Assembly (NCBI RefSeq): GCF_017916325.1
Contig: NC_090169.1
Location: forward strand, 1,376,501-1,440,500
Length of the DNA stretch: 64,000 nt
Direction of reading: 5' to 3'
Origin: Leishmania martiniquensis
Taxonomy: Eukaryota; Euglenozoa; Kinetoplastea; Trypanosomatida; Trypanosomatidae
Shown: positions 50,240 through 60,401 of the stretch, piece after piece
Layout of the letters: each line of letters opens with the position of its first letter
Position numbering within the stretch: the stretch's first letter is position 1
Notes under the pieces: model-generated
What the model was told of the DNA's origin: nothing
Seen by the model: only the letters and a program-made list of their open reading frames with translations
The model's database searches: none
Program-made: the position numbers and the translations under genes

Positions 50240-52075
50240 ATGGACGGTATACCGAACGGACGCGCGGCAGCGCAGCGTCGCTCACTGCTACAACATCTGC
50301 AATTGATCTTCTTCACCAGTCAATCTGTTGAAGAGCAGGAGCGGTGCATCCGACAACTTTATGACACGGATCTTAGTACGCTGGAAGATTGCCTACTACA
50401 AGTCACGCACGTCTGCATCACTCACCCGGACCCTAACGTGCAGGAGCTGCTGCACAATTTCATGCTGTGGCTTGCTGGCCGGTCGCTGTACATTGCACTT
50501 CGACTAGCGTGGACAGTGGATGCTGTGTCAGCCTTCTACTGCTCTGCTGGGCTCTCGGAACGGCTCAAAAACTTTCACGACAAGCTCGAGAGCTACGCCA
50601 TCAATCAGTGGCAGACCGCCGCTCACTCCGTCGGGACCAGCGGCGCCGACGGCAGTCGAGCCTCCAGCGACCCTGAGGAGGGACTCGGCGATGTGGATGC
50701 CAGCGTTGTGCGACGGAAGGAAGTGCGCCTTAAACTGTACAACGATGAGCGCACTTTTGTGACGACCTTGACGAGCCTGAGCAACGTGCTCCGCTCTCTT
50801 CCTGATCGTAGCTGCCGCAAGGATGAGCTGTGCAGAGGCCTGCAAGTGCTAAATCGGCGGCTGGAGTCCATGTGGCTCGTCCACCCGCTTAGCACCAGCA
50901 GCGGAACTGTGCAGTGGATTGTGAACATCGCCGTCGCAGAGTGCACCGTTTACTCGTCGCGCGAGCGGGCACCATACCTGATTCGCTACGAGGTCATTGT
51001 AGACGACACAGCGACGATGCAGGACCCGACCGCGACGCAACTCCGGCAGCCCGATGGGCGCTTCCGCATCCAGGCAGACTCGGATGAGCTCTACATCCCG
51101 GCACCGCCCTCGGAGTCTGAGTCGCCTGCTGCGGCGCCGGTAGAAGCGGGCGAGCGTGATGCCGCGGAGGACGTCTCACCCGAGGCGCTGCAGTGCTTAC
51201 GGGCCGTGTTCGGCGAAAGCAACAAGGCGCGCATGGCGCGGGTGCGCAGGTCGTCTCCTTGGGGCGCGCACCCAAAGTGGTCTATGAACGCGATGATTGT
51301 GAAGGCCGGCGACAATCTCCGGCAGGAGGAACTAGCGCTGCAGCTTATCCGCACGTTCCAAAGCATTTGGCAGGAGGCTGGTCTGACGGTGCGTGTGAAG
51401 CCGTACGCGGCGCTGCCTACGCAACGCGACTGCGGCCTGCTTGAGGTGATCGAGGACTCGTCGTCTATGGATGGCATCAAGAAGGCGACTCGGGTCAGCA
51501 GCATCTACAACTACTACCTCAAAGCCTACGATGGCGAAGACTCCGTCCTCTACCGCAAGGCGCAGCAGAACTTTGTAGAGAGCATGGCTGGCTACAGCAT
51601 CATCTCATACATCCTTCAAATTAAGGATCGGCACAATGGGAATCTCATGATTCAGCGTGACGGAAGTTTGGTGCACATCGACTTCGGTTTTTTGCTAGTG
51701 ACGTCACCCGGGGGACTGAACTTTGAATCCGCGCCGTTCAAGCTGTCGCAGGAGCTCATCGACGTCATGGGTGGCGTTTCGAGCAATGCCTTCAATTACT
51801 ATCGTGTTCTCGTGTACCAGGCGCTTACGGCGGCACGCGAGCGTTACGAGGACCTGCTGGCCCTCGTCTCCATCTTGACGCCGCACAACGCGATGCCCTG
51901 CCTGGGGACGGACCCGTGCGCTGTCATTCGCCAGTTGCGCGGGCGCTTTCGCGATGATCTGCTCTCCGAGGCAGATTATGCAGTGTACGCGAAGGAGCTC
52001 ATTGTGAACAGTGCCGACAACTGGCGCACGCGGCGCTACGACCAGTTCCAGAGCCTCCAGAACGGGATTCTCTAG
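50240..52075 (+). CDS. PI4K: Phosphatidylinositol 4-kinase, type III beta
   Basis: A 611-residue lipid kinase that makes PI4P at the Golgi, the family's usual site. It is the Pik1/PI4KB class, as the catalytic half aligns along its whole length with PI4KB: SPWGxxPKWSMNAMIVKAGDNLRQEE with the ATP lysine K355, AGYSIISYILQIKDRHNGN with the catalytic loop D463-N468, HIDFGF with the metal Asp D481, FKLSQELIDVMGG and the C-terminal FQSLQNGIL. An N-terminal helical domain (about 1-120) corresponds to the lipid kinase unique region. The protein is about 200 residues shorter than human PI4KB, mainly in the disordered inserts. All catalytic residues are present. In Trypanosoma brucei the orthologue is needed for Golgi structure, from the literature. 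The ATG at 50240 is the first in frame. Confidence 0.93.
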   Translation: MDGIPNGRAAAQRRSLLQHLQLIFFTSQSVEEQERCIRQLYDTDLSTLEDCLLQVTHVCITHPDPNVQELLHNFMLWLAGRSLYIALRLAWTVDAVSAFYCSAGLSERLKNFHDKLESYAINQWQTAAHSVGTSGADGSRASSDPEEGLGDVDASVVRRKEVRLKLYNDERTFVTTLTSLSNVLRSLPDRSCRKDELCRGLQVLNRRLESMWLVHPLSTSSGTVQWIVNIAVAECTVYSSRERAPYLIRYEVIVDDTATMQDPTATQLRQPDGRFRIQADSDELYIPAPPSESESPAAAPVEAGERDAAEDVSPEALQCLRAVFGESNKARMARVRRSSPWGAHPKWSMNAMIVKAGDNLRQEELALQLIRTFQSIWQEAGLTVRVKPYAALPTQRDCGLLEVIEDSSSMDGIKKATRVSSIYNYYLKAYDGEDSVLYRKAQQNFVESMAGYSIISYILQIKDRHNGNLMIQRDGSLVHIDFGFLLVTSPGGLNFESAPFKLSQELIDVMGGVSSNAFNYYRVLVYQALTAARERYEDLLALVSILTPHNAMPCLGTDPCAVIRQLRGRFRDDLLSEADYAVYAKELIVNSADNWRTRRYDQFQSLQNGIL

Positions 52076-53435
52076 CTCAAGACCCTGCCGCCCGAAGCTA
52101 CGCAAAGAAAAAAGAAGTTTCGTGCTGCACATGCATCCGTGGCTGGGCGCTTTTGCGGTCAGTTGCGTGAGAAGAGGTGAGAGGAGGGCTGACACGCACA
52201 GCTCTCATCGTTTTTGCCCCTCCGCATCGCCTGTACGCCACGGCGTCTCTTTCCTTCTCTCTCGGTGAAGTGTACAGTTGTGGATGTTGTAACTTTGCAG
52301 TGCCCGAGTCTGTGTTCATGTGTGTCTCCACCGTTGCCGCTGCTCTTCCTGCTGGTGCACTGACATCTTTTTTTTTATTCGCGACGCACGTGTCGGTACC
52401 TTTCGAGTAACCACCTGCGCTCCTCTGAATGGTGCTAGTCGGTGGCCCTATCGCTGTTTTTGCCGGGCCAAGCCCCTGTCTCTTCCTTTTTGGCCACACA
52501 CGCATGCGTATGACGCATCTGCCTCTCTACGTTGCTATGGAGAGCAACCCCCCTCCCTCCTTGTTGGCTGTCCCCTCTTCGCACACGTATACCAACGTCG
52601 ACGCGACGCTTCCGCTTGCTTCGCGTCCGGCGCGCGGAACACAAGCAACGTGGAGTTGCAAAAAGAGGAGGGGGGCCAAGAGTCACACTGACAGGCAGCG
52701 CATCAGTTCTCTAAGACAAGGCCCCATGGCGCGTGCATGCGTTATCTGATCACTACACCAAGCAGCAAAAAGTAAGGCTTCATGCCAACGCGCCCCCCCC
52801 TCTCCCTCACACGCACACACAAGCGGTAACGTCGCCCAAGTCGAGACTTGCACAAACACATGGGGGAGGGAAGGGGGGAAGCCAGGCGGATAAAACAGAT
52901 CACTCAGTGACCAGAAACTCACGCACATGGAAGCGAAAAAGAATCTGTGCATCCTCGCCGTTTTCGGTGTGTCTACGGACATCTTTCTCCTCCTCCTATC
53001 GCGGATGCACCGTGTATGGCTTCCTGTGCGGAGGGGGGGGCGGGCCTTTGCTTGCTCTATCTCTCTTTCTCTCCTTCTTCCCTTCTTGGCACCCCTTTTT
53101 TCTCTTTTTTTGTCTCTTGTATGGGCTGCAGTAGTGGGCGTTGTCGTCAGCGTCGTGGTTGCGCCTTTCTCCTTCTTCTTTTCTTTTTCCTTCCTTGCTC
53201 GCATTCGTTTTGGCGAAGGACTTGGCGGCTTCTCTTTTTTTTTCTCTTTCCCCTCCCATCTACCCACCCCTGTTGTGTCGCGCCCTCAAGGGAGTGCGGA
53301 CGTGTCAGGGGCGAGAGGGAGCGAGTACTACACAAGAAGGAGGGAGTGCGTAGGGTAGAGGAGTCTATCTTCTGATGATACCTGTGCCCGCGCACACACA
53401 TACAAGAAGGTACAGTGACGAACACACCGGCCGCG
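52076..53435. other. 1.36 kb spacer with acceptor
   Basis: No gene seen; short frames are pyrimidine-tract translations. The tract at 53231-53288 ending CTCAAG (AG at 53289-53290) is a likely spliced-leader acceptor for the PfkB gene. A T-tract lies at 52367-52378. Confidence 0.6.
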
Positions 53436-54602
53436 ATGGGAATGGAGATGCGCGGCAGCGGTGCCACGCCGGCCCCGGTCACCATCGTCTGCTTCGGCCA
53501 TCCGTTACTGGACATGATGGCGACGGTGGACGAGGCATTCTTGAGGGAGTATCGAATCGAGCCAGGGAGCGTCACACTGGCCACGATGGATCAGCTTGCT
53601 CTCTTCTCAAAGCTGCTGGATGAGTTCAAAGGGCGTGTGGACTTTGTCCCCGGCGGGGCCGCCATGAACACGGCGCGCGTTCTGACGTGGGTGCTACCGG
53701 ACGCCCACATCGCCTACGTCGGGGCACTGGGTAAGGATCGCTTCGCCGAAATCCTGAGGGGCGCGCTCACCAACGCTAGGGTGGAGCAGCTGTTCGAGGA
53801 GTGCGAAGACAAGCCAACGGGCACCTGTGCTGGTCTCGTGCTCAACAAGGATCGAACGCTGCTCGCCAACCTTGGCGCGGCCGTGGCCTTGTCGTCGAAG
53901 CACATGGCAACGACCGCAGTGCAGTCGGCGATTGAGAGGGCCAGTTTGTACTACGCTGAGGGCTTCTTCCTCAACACCGCCTCCAGCCCTGAGAACCTCC
54001 TCTCCGTCGCTCAGCACGCCCACACGCACGGTAAACTCTTCTGCTTTAATCTGCATGCGCCGTACATAAGCGTTGCGTTTCAGAGCCGCCTACAACTTCT
54101 CTTGCCTCATGTGGACATCCTCTTCGGCAGCGACGACGACCTGCTAGCGTACGCGTCGGTGCGGTGGCCGCACGACTTCGACATGGACGCTCTTGGCAGC
54201 GCCACCCATGCAAACTCGCCGCGACAGGCGGCGCTTGTGCGATGTCTCGCTCGCATCTCCATGCTGCCGAGCGTCACAACCGGACGGCCGCGCCTCGTTG
54301 TGGGAACGTGTGGCTCTCACGATACGTACGTCGCATGCGGCGACCATGTGCGCTCCTACCCAGTTCCACCGATGACGCAAGAGGAGATGGTTGACGTCAA
54401 CGGCGCTGGTGACGCGTTCGTGGCGGGCTTCCTTGCGCAGTACATCGTCAGCGGCGACGAGTCGGCTAGTGTCTTGATCGGCCACGCTTCCGCCCAGAAC
54501 TGCATCCGCCATAATGGTGCAGTTGTGAGCGGTGTGCCCCCGCAGCTCACGCGGCGGATCAGCGACACAACAGAGCGCTTCGAGGCCGCGCACGCTGCTT
54601 GA
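53436..54602 (+). CDS. PfkB-family sugar/nucleoside kinase, adenosine-kinase-like
   Basis: A 388-residue PfkB kinase. The N-terminal substrate motif FGHPLLDMMATVD (about residues 25-37) matches adenosine kinase, followed by PGGAAMNTARVLTW, where adenosine kinase has PGGATQNS. The C-terminal anion-hole and catalytic-base motif is DVNGAGDAF (D320-D326), with D326 the expected base; the family consensus has Thr in place of V321. The size is slightly above the well-studied Leishmania adenosine kinase (345), so this is probably a paralogue or a kinase for another nucleoside or sugar. Trypanosomatids cannot make purines and rely on salvage, so such a gene matters. Met 1, 3 and 5 are all close; 53436 is the first. 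An upstream GTG in frame is discounted. Confidence 0.85.
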   Translation: MGMEMRGSGATPAPVTIVCFGHPLLDMMATVDEAFLREYRIEPGSVTLATMDQLALFSKLLDEFKGRVDFVPGGAAMNTARVLTWVLPDAHIAYVGALGKDRFAEILRGALTNARVEQLFEECEDKPTGTCAGLVLNKDRTLLANLGAAVALSSKHMATTAVQSAIERASLYYAEGFFLNTASSPENLLSVAQHAHTHGKLFCFNLHAPYISVAFQSRLQLLLPHVDILFGSDDDLLAYASVRWPHDFDMDALGSATHANSPRQAALVRCLARISMLPSVTTGRPRLVVGTCGSHDTYVACGDHVRSYPVPPMTQEEMVDVNGAGDAFVAGFLAQYIVSGDESASVLIGHASAQNCIRHNGAVVSGVPPQLTRRISDTTERFEAAHAA

Positions 54603-55179
54603 AAGTTGTCACTTCTTCCCCAAATCACGATAGCAGGACATTATAGTGTATAAGTGTAGCACCGAGATTCAGGCGTCTTCGTACGTGTCGGGGTATGAGG
54701 TTGTGCGTTGGTGTATGCGCAGCCCGCGCGTCTTCGTCGGCCGTCGAAGGCACCCGAGTGCATGCAGAGCGCCTTGCCACAAGCGTAGCAGAAACCCTGA
54801 CGTACGCAGCAGCCGGGGCCTTGGATGATAGAGAGCACTGCCTTCTACCTTAGTCTGGTGCCTTTTGCTTTTTGGCCTTCGTTCTGCCGCCTCTCCTTTC
54901 AATGTATCCTGTTCACGGCCTTTTTTCCCTTCTCGGCATGCCTCTCCTCCGCGCTGAGCTCCCTTTTCGCTTCCCCGTTTGGCCTTGAATGTCTCTCATC
55001 GCCCCTCTTCCCCCCCCCGCTATCTCCGTCATCCTTTGGTTTCACTGTCCTCTGCCTCGGGCGGTACGAAGAGTTTCATGTTGGCATTCTTTTTTTCATG
55101 CGCAATGCGGCCCTTGATGCCCCGGTGGGAGAGAGGAAACACATCAGCGTCTTGCAAAAGTCCCCGTGCTCACTAGTTT

Positions 55180-55812
55180 GGGAGGCCTGTTGCCCCTCGA
55201 TCCTCTGCCAGTGCGGAGCCACAGTTGGTGGTGCCAGGGAGCCGTGCCCACTGTGTAGGGGGTCAAAAGCAATTGATCGATGCCCATGCCAGGGGGCGCG
55301 GTTGTGCATGGCGGTGCGCGCGAGTGAAGCGCGACCGAGAGCATGCTTGGGCTACCCAGATGCTCGTCCGGATGGTGGGGTGAGTGGAGCGTATCCCACG
55401 CGACTGGCGCAACGGAAGTGGCTGCTGGGTAGAGAATGGGTGTGAGGCTGTGCCGTGGTGAGGGAGTCGGTGCGTGGCTGCGCCGCATCGCACCGCCGCG
55501 CGGTGGGCCTGCCACAGGCCGGATAGAGCGGGGCTTTATCGCGTGTTGTACAACGTAGAAAGGGGCATGTTCGCAGGCAGAGGAAATGCCTCGTATGATG
55601 AGTATGCTCGGCGCCCGTGTTTCTACTCAGCGCGCACTCCCCTCATTCTCCCCAAGTCATCTCCACGCGCCACCCTGTGAGACGCTGACAGACACCTCCA
55701 CCTACACGGAATGTCTCAAGAGCTGAGGGGGGGAGGCGAAGCAATATCGCCGTCAACACACATACACTCGCAATACAGAAAAAAAAGTAAACCCAAAGCA
55801 AAAAAACAAAGC
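55180..55812. repeat. Possible SIDER2-like retroposon relic
   Basis: About 380 bases of GC-rich, evenly composed sequence followed, after a short gap, by an A-rich block at 55778-55812. The roughly 600-bp size, the A-rich 3' end and the location in a spacer fit truncated Leishmania SIDER2 elements. This is inferred from layout and a general resemblance; no alignment was possible. Confidence 0.35.
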
Positions 55813-57419
55813 GTAGGTGAAATGCACCGCTGTCCTTTTTGGTATACGTCTGCTCGTCTCACGCGTTCTCTGTCCCCCCGACCACTTTTTCTTTCACGTT
55901 TGCTCTCGACATGTTTTCGTGCTCACTTGGGAGGAATATCTGAGTGTTCGCCTCTTTTCTTTCTTCTTTCACTTCAGAGTGGTATTGTGTACATTTCCTC
56001 CCCCTCTCTTGACCCTGGCCCACCACCGGGTACGCTGAGAGAAAGGAAGAAGAGAAAAAAAATAAATTGCATAGTGCACGCACTGTTGTATTCTCTGTTT
56101 TGCCTTCCCTATACAGGGGGCTGGTGGTGATGCCTCCATGCACTGAGGAGGCCGTGTGTGTTTCTATGTGCTTACGCTTGCGGTTATATATTTCTATATA
56201 GTGATCTATATGCTACGCGAACGTTTCGCTCGTTGTCTTGGTTACCATCCGCCCTTCAATTTCCGACTAGTTGTGCGGCGGTTAAGCTTTTTTTGTGCGT
56301 GCTGCTATATGTATACTCTACATAATGTTCTGCGATGGTTGATCTCGGAGCGAAGAGAAAACAAGCCAGAAATAGAGAGCCATCGAGGGACGTGAGAACG
56401 GGAGCGCACAGCAGTGTCCACGGATGCAGTGGCGCACACGTGTGCACACACACACAGCAAAATCAAAGCTCACGTATATCACACTTTCGATTATGTATTG
56501 ATTTCGTAATGCGCTCTTTTTTCTTACTGTTAGCCCTTGCATACGCTCTCCTCGTCGACCTCTGTCTACCTTTCCCTTGCTCTTCTTGCAACATCTCATC
56601 ATTGTTTCTCTGCGCATGTGTTTTTTTCCTCCTTTTTTTTCGTGGACGTTGCCTCTCTCGAGCTGCGTTTATGCTCTTTGCGCTCGCCGCCTCTCGATCG
56701 GAAGCGCCAAGCGCCGAGAAGACTGATGTTGGCCGCTTGATTCCTCTTTGATTTCCTTCTCGTTTCTTTTTTCGTTTTTTTTTCCATTTTCTTTCGTTGA
56801 CCAGCTCAGCGTCTGTAACGACAACATCGGCGACAGCGAAAACGAAGGGAAAAAGGGCGATGGTGCCCGCAATAGCAACGTGTCTCGTGAGTAAAAAAAC
56901 CCAGTCAAAGTATCTTCATGGGCGAAGTGCTTCATGAAACCAGTGTACATCCCAAAGGAACGAAAAAGATGGCGGGGGCGCCCATTTGAAAGGCAACGTA
57001 TGCCATGCGAGGGTTGTGACGTCGCAGTCGAGCGGAAATGCTGCGGAGCGTAGGAATGACGAGCGAACTCACAAAAATAAAAACAGCAAAGAAGGGTGGG
57101 GACAAGAAAAAGGCCAGTGGACATGGGAAATAAACCGCCGCTATGGGCGGATGCTGTATAAACGTGCATGCTGTGAGACGAACGTTGAGCCGGATGCCAT
57201 GCGTGCATCCACTGAGAACACCACACACACAAAATAGTGTGGTGGGGCAGTGCTGACACAACTTTTCCGAGTACGCCGCTCCTCATGTAACTTTTTCTTC
57301 CTTCCGTTTTTGTTTCTTTTCCTGCTCCTTTTCAAATTTTCGACGTCTCTCCTGTCTTCATAGGCAGTGCCATCGCTTCTTTCACCCCCCCTTTTTTCTC
57401 TGCCCGCTCCCACTCGCTG

Positions 57420-57705
57420 ACAGGACCTTCGACGCGGCCCGCGCGAACAAAGAAGTGCCGTTTAACAGGGCCCGGCCGGCGGTGATCGCGCAGCGCGTAC
57501 TTGAAGGGATGAGAGGAGGGGGGAGAGGAGGCGCGAGATTAGCCGGCTAGACCTCAACAGGGCTGGGGGAGGGGGCAGACGGTTCGTCCCTGAGGGCCTC
57601 GATTTCGCTGCGGTGCCGCTGCAGTGGGATTAAGCTGTGGCTGTGTGCGCATGTATGCGTCGACGTATTCGTTATGGGACGGCACTTCGAATTTAAAAAA
57701 GCAAA
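57420..57705. repeat. GC-rich patch with A-rich end, possible retroposon relic
   Basis: Sequence of high GC with little pyrimidine bias, ending in an A-rich run near 57690-57705. It is shorter than a full SIDER and shows no obvious similarity by eye to the patch at 55180. Confidence 0.2.
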
Positions 57706-58555
57706 CATCGCTCGCTCTCCGTGCGTTCGCGCGTGCCCACGTATTCGTGAATGCCGCGGCGCTCTTTACTCGTACATGAAAGAGAGCGATCTGTGGCGCC
57801 CGAACAGAGGGATAACAGCATCTTGAGCCAGTGTCTTACCGCGAAAGCTGAGCTGTAAACATATGGAAAGTCGCTTGCGTCAATCTCTGTTGCGCAGTGG
57901 TGAAGGTCGGGGCTGCCCTTGTCGTGTTGAGGTGATGTCACTGCCGAGTTCACTGTGATGCACGGGTCTTTCGCAGGGAGAAGCCTTCGTGATCGCACGC
58001 TCGTCAGATGCTCTACCAGTTCGAACTTGCGAGGGAGGGGGTTGGCGGAGAAAGGGCGGGAGAGTGGCTCAGCGCTATTTCCTTCATCCATTTTTTTCGT
58101 TGCATTGAGGGAGGGGGAGTTCGGTGGAACTGCCGATGTATCATGCAGAGGTGCATTGCGCCTCGAGGACACTCTGCCTCTCTCTCTGCTGGTGCCGCAA
58201 CCCGCAAGAACCTGTTCTTTGTTGTCCGGTCCACTGCCCCCCCACCCTCCATTTCGTTCCCGCCCCCTCGTCTTTCTTTGGCTCCTCGTCATCTTTCATG
58301 CTTCTTAACGTCCTTTTCCTTTCTCCTCCAAGAGAGCCTCTCGCAGATGCACTGTTGCGCTTGACACACAAAAAACACGCAGTTTCACAGGAACACTGAA
58401 ACGTGTCCCTCTTGCACGCCACCCGCTTCACCCTGTGCATGCGTGGCTGCGTGGGGGAAGGGTAGGGTGTACACCACAGCGTCTCGTCACGGGTGCAGGG
58501 CACGCACGAGCCGCACAGGCGACAAGAGCTGCTTGCGCAGTATGCACATTTAGTC

Positions 58556-59077
58556 ATGTCTGTATCAAAGTACACTATTCGAGAGATTCGAAACGTCACG
58601 GAGAGCCCGTATCGCGCTCAGGTGCTGTCGTGGTACCGACGGTGTTTGCGCGCCGCCTTCAACGTGCCATGGAGCTCTGACGAGGACGCCTTGTACGTCT
58701 TGGAGGAGACGCGGCGGCTGTTTCGCCAGAATCGAGGCATTCGCGATGCCGAGCGTATTGAGCGCAAGCTGCGCGAGGCAGAGATGCGATACGAGATGGC
58801 CATTCACTACAACATTCCATACCCAAGGCCCTTCAACAAAATGCAGGGCTCCATGCAGGAGAGTGGGGTGCCGTACGCCGCCTACCTGGACTCTGCCTAC
58901 GATCACATGGTCAACCCCAACGTCGGCGTCAACGCCGAAGGGGCAGCGAATCTGGGAATTATGGGTGGGCTAGAGAAGGCCAGGCACTACTTCGAGGACA
59001 ACATTGGCGAGGCAGATGTGGATGGTCGAGCGAATGCCTACGACACAGAGGCGGAGCCGCCATCCACCGTGCGCTGA
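58556..59077 (+). CDS. LYR-motif protein, possible complex I subunit NDUFB9
   Basis: A 173-residue basic protein of the LYR (Complex1_LYR) superfamily, small mitochondrial helical bundles that bind acyl carrier protein and serve in complex I or Fe-S assembly. Residues 24-30 read LSWYRRC, a variant LYR tripeptide with Trp for Leu at 26-28, followed by a three-helix layout and the downstream RLFRQNR with the family's conserved Phe. The following EAEMRYEMAIHYNIPYPRPFNK resembles the extension of NDUFB9 (B22) rather than of LYRM4 or LYRM7, so a complex I B22 subunit is the first guess. No classical mitochondrial presequence is seen. The ATG at 58556 is the first Met in frame; an upstream frame extension uses GTG. 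Codon use is typical for the window. Confidence 0.68.
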   Translation: MSVSKYTIREIRNVTESPYRAQVLSWYRRCLRAAFNVPWSSDEDALYVLEETRRLFRQNRGIRDAERIERKLREAEMRYEMAIHYNIPYPRPFNKMQGSMQESGVPYAAYLDSAYDHMVNPNVGVNAEGAANLGIMGGLEKARHYFEDNIGEADVDGRANAYDTEAEPPSTVR

Positions 59078-60401
59078 CTGGGCTGTCGGGGCTGCGCCAC
59101 AGGTTTGGAGCGCGCTGTGTCCCTTTCCGCCCCTTTCCCTCTTCGTCGCTTTCCTCCGGCTTGCCTCTTGTCTTCTCTTCTCCTCCCCCCTCTCACGGAG
59201 ACTGGCACTGCTGTTTACTTCATCGTGGCCGAACTGCACACCGGGGTGCTGACATGTATCTCACTCTGCTTTATCCCCCCTTTTTTGAAATATCGTTGCA
59301 ATTGTTGCTAAAGAGCTTTGCCACAGCACTACCAACAAAACGAGGGGAGCAGTATGTGGAGCGCACCTACATGCTCATACGGAAACGTCGTCTTCGCACG
59401 TCTCTGTATCAGAAGCGGTGTTTTTTTCGTTGAATATGTGCCTTCTTCCTCTAGCCGAAGAGGTTCGCTCATCACTCCTCCTGCAAGGTCGCTGAGGAAG
59501 TCCCGCACATCGTCCATTGCCACTTCCACCTCCGGCGTTGCTGTCATGGCCACACCTCAACGCACCTGAGTGTCGCGTCTTCTGCCGCGCGCCATTATGG
59601 CCTATCCTCGAAACTTCCCTTTCCGTGCGGCTGATCTCTTTCCATGATCTCCCTTGCTGCATCTATGATCCTTATGCCCTCCCCCCTCCCTCTCTCTTTC
59701 TCGCGGTGTGCGCAACGGCCGCATGGCCAGTGGCAGCTGCTGAGAGGTGTTACGCGGTGTCGCCCACTGCAGGGCCCTTGCTTATCCCCCCCTCTCTGGT
59801 GGCTCTGCTGTAGCAAGTTGGTCGCTTCGCCCAAGGGGGGTCGTATGTCCGCACAAGATTTACGGACACGTGAGCGTTGAAACGGAGGAAAAGGTACGGC
59901 TGCTGCGGACTCTGTGTCTTTCGGCCTTCGCCTTTGCCCGTCTCACTCACATCGAGACGGCTCTCTCAAGCCCCCCCTCCCCTTCACGTTGGTGCGTGAG
60001 GGTGCGTACCCCTCCCCTCTCTCTGCGGCCTCTCTCTTTCACATCAGGACGTCTCTTTTCTCCCTTTGTTTCCTTTCGTTGTGTACTGCCACACGCCTGC
60101 CGTTGTACGTTAGTCTTGTGCGCCTCCGTGAACGTCGCTCAGAAGCCCCCCTCTCTCCCCCAACCCACAGAAGAGTGTATGTATCCACCACTCTTCTCCC
60201 TCATGTGGGTGCTCGTTTGTTCTCTCTGCCAGCGAAATCAAGTGCGATTCGGCATACAAGGCGTCTTTTCTCGAGACGCTCACGCCAGCAGCATCATCGC
60301 CGCGAGCGCGGCGCTCATGCGTAAAGGTCTGTTCTTCTGCTTGTACCCTTTCCTCAGGGAACCCCCAAAAAAAACGGGAGGGGAGGTAAGGTCATAGCGC
60401 C
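59078..60401. other. 1.3 kb spacer with acceptor
   Basis: No gene seen. Low-complexity frames (e.g. 59747-60397) are rejected. CCTTTCCTCAG ending at 60357, after C/T sequence from about 60329, is a probable spliced-leader acceptor 45 nt upstream of the lipase-like start. Confidence 0.6.

Larger units (their letters stand above)
54603..58555. other. 4 kb gene-free region with two repeat-like patches
   Basis: The longest gap in the window. All frames above 100 codons here lack domains or start/stop logic. It includes GC-rich patches at about 55180-55560 and 57420-57660, each followed by an A-rich stretch, suggestive of old retroposons. Other parts are pyrimidine-rich with short AT-rich pieces (56180-56330). 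The AG at 58331-58332, after a C/T tract from about 58300, may be the acceptor of the next gene, but a 220-nt leader would result. Confidence 0.6.

Noticed and set aside
54825..55445. 206-codon frame in the 4-kb gap
   Set aside because: The first half is a Phe/Ser/Pro-rich translation of a pyrimidine tract and the second half runs into the GC-rich patch; no homology recognised.
57693..58292. 199-codon minus-strand frame
   Set aside because: It would be the only minus-strand protein in the array, and has no domain; it is the complement of a pyrimidine-rich leader.
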